Of a DNA stretch of 22,791 nt, positions 21,693 through 22,791 are shown in pieces. The stretch is from DASUZD01 sp036377055 (GTDB lineage: Bacteria > Actinomycetota > Thermoleophilia > Gaiellales > Gaiellaceae): the NCBI GenBank assembly GCA_036377055.1, contig DASUZD010000131.1, positions 1-22,791 of the forward strand, given 5' to 3'. The translations under genes were made by a program, and so were the position numbers. How positions within the stretch are numbered: position 1 is the stretch's first letter; each line of letters starts with the position of its first letter. Under the pieces are notes generated by a model. It was not told the DNA's origin. It saw only the letters and a program-made list of their open reading frames with translations, and did no database searches.

Positions 21693-22791
21693 TCAGCTCC
21701 GGCGCGCCGAACTCGCGCAGCACCTCGGGCACCTCGCCCTCGAAGTTCTCGAGGATCGCGAGCACAGCCCGGTCCGTCACGGCCGTTCCGTTCAGCGTGT
21801 GCACGTACTCAAGCCTGCCGAATCCCGTGCGGTATCGGATCCCGAGGCGCCGCGCCTGGAAGTCGGTCGTGTTCGAGCAGGACGTGACCTCGCGGTAGCG
21901 GCCCTGGCTCGGGAACCACGCCTCGCAGTCGTACTTCTTCGCCGCGGGCGCGCCGAGGTCGCCGGCGGCGACGTTGACGACGCGGTACGGAAGCCCGAGC
22001 TCCCGGAGCAGCGATTCCTCGAGTGCCAGCATCCGCTCGTGCTCGTCCGACGACTGCTCCGGGCGCGTGAACGCGAACATCTCCACCTTGTTGAACTGGT
22101 GCACGCGAAACATTCCCCTCGTGTCTTTGCCTGCGGCGCCGGCCTCCCGGCGGAAGTTGGTCGAGAACGCCGCGTAGCGGAGGGGCAGCTCGCTCACGTC
22201 GAGGATCTCTCCCATGTGCAGCCCCGCCAGCGCGACCTCTGACGTGCCGGTCAGGTACAACCCGTCGTCGGGGATCGCGTAGATGTTCGAGGCCTCGGTC
22301 GGGAAGAAGCCGGTGCCGTACATCGCCTGCTCACGGACGAGCACCGGCGGAAGCATGGGCTCGAACCCGGCGGCGACGAGCCGGTCGAGCGCGAACCGGT
22401 AGAGCGCGAGCGCCAGCAGCGCGGTGTCGCCGATCAGGTACCCGAAGCGGGAGCCGGACAGCCGCGCCGCGCGCTCCATGTCGAAGCGCCCGATCTCCGT
22501 GTGCTCGCGCGCGCCGTCGAGGGGCCGCGCCTCTCCCCAGCGCCGGATCTCCTCGGCGTCCTCCTCGGTCTCGCCGTCCGGCGCCGACGAGTGCGGCGGG
22601 TTCGGCACGACCCGGAGCGCCTCGTCCCGAGCAGCCTCGGCAGCCGCAACCTCCTCCTCGGCCGCGCGCAGCTCCTCCTTCAGGCCCTTGAGCTCCTCGA
22701 GCTGCTCCGGAGTCGGCTTGCCCGAGAGCTTCTGCCGGCCGCGGAGCTCGTCGACGCGGGGAACGAGCGCGCGCCAGCGCTCGTCGGCGGC
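21682..22791 (-). CDS. serS: Seryl-tRNA synthetase (N-terminus outside window)
   Basis: A class II synthetase that charges tRNA-Ser. About 369 residues are visible and the frame is open to the window edge. The first visible part is a Glu/Ala-rich helix (EELKGLKEELRAAEEEVAAAEAA), the end of the N-terminal coiled-coil arm that grips the long variable arm of tRNA-Ser. The catalytic core follows: LTGTSEVAL, motif 2 FRREAG...TRGMFRVHQFNKVEMF, then REVTSCSNTTDFQARRL, and motif 3 around HTLNGTAVTDRAVLAILENF. It lies next to tRNA-Ser(TGA) with one gene between. Confidence 0.96.
   Translation of the reverse strand, partial: AADERWRALVPRVDELRGRQKLSGKPTPEQLEELKGLKEELRAAEEEVAAAEAARDEALRVVPNPPHSSAPDGETEEDAEEIRRWGEARPLDGAREHTEIGRFDMERAARLSGSRFGYLIGDTALLALALYRFALDRLVAAGFEPMLPPVLVREQAMYGTGFFPTEASNIYAIPDDGLYLTGTSEVALAGLHMGEILDVSELPLRYAAFSTNFRREAGAAGKDTRGMFRVHQFNKVEMFAFTRPEQSSDEHERMLALEESLLRELGLPYRVVNVAAGDLGAPAAKKYDCEAWFPSQGRYREVTSCSNTTDFQARRLGIRYRTGFGRLEYVHTLNGTAVTDRAVLAILENFEGEVPEVLREFGAPELITA

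Overview
The window is very GC-rich, gene-dense bacterial DNA with strong G/C third-position bias, GTG as well as ATG starts, many 1-4 base gene overlaps and tRNA genes that do not encode CCA. Together with separate genes for an NHEJ-type polymerase and an ATP-dependent ligase, this suggests a high-GC actinobacterium, perhaps of the Thermoleophilia type. The lineage is inferred; no rRNA or species marker is present.

Layout. (1) 1-3967, plus strand, tightly packed: 3' end of an MMPL transporter, a flavin-containing monooxygenase, a multicopper oxidase (MCO) with two internal heavy-metal-binding motifs, and a small membrane protein, closed by a hairpin terminator at 3994-4020. (2) 4031-8152: a 4.06-kb segment bounded by perfect 60-bp direct repeats of the 3' part of tRNA-Ser(CGA). 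This is the footprint of an element integrated into a tRNA gene. It carries one large gene, a 1051-residue chimera of MCO, plastocyanin-like and galactose-oxidase-like parts, a candidate small secreted protein, and what looks like a decayed integrase beside the intact tRNA. (3) 8095-8800: tRNA-Ser(CGA), tRNA-Ser(GCT), a truncated copy of the latter, and a small basic ORF. (4) 8988-14878: GroES-like protein, methyltransferase, NHEJ-type polymerase, zinc-ribbon-like protein, secreted glycosidase-like protein, ATP-dependent DNA ligase, a lipocalin-like/ferritin-like fused ORF, and a thioredoxin-like protein. (5) 14993-20405: FabF-type ketosynthase; a minus-strand operon of flavin reductase, HAD phosphatase and GT-C-like membrane protein; a Ca2+/cation antiporter; a small secreted Cys protein. 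(6) 20549-22791: tRNA-Ser(TGA), two copies of a perfect palindrome, a stand-alone type II secretion ATPase N-domain protein, and serS (cut by the window edge).

Serine decoding is a theme: three tRNA-Ser isoacceptors, a broken fourth copy and seryl-tRNA synthetase lie within 15 kb. At least two of the tRNAs and the broken copy share a related terminator-like repeat.

The most notable items are the tRNA-bounded mini-island and its chimeric copper oxidase. That protein keeps all the MCO copper ligands, but in its galactose-oxidase part a Ser replaces the Cys expected to form the Tyr-Cys cofactor.
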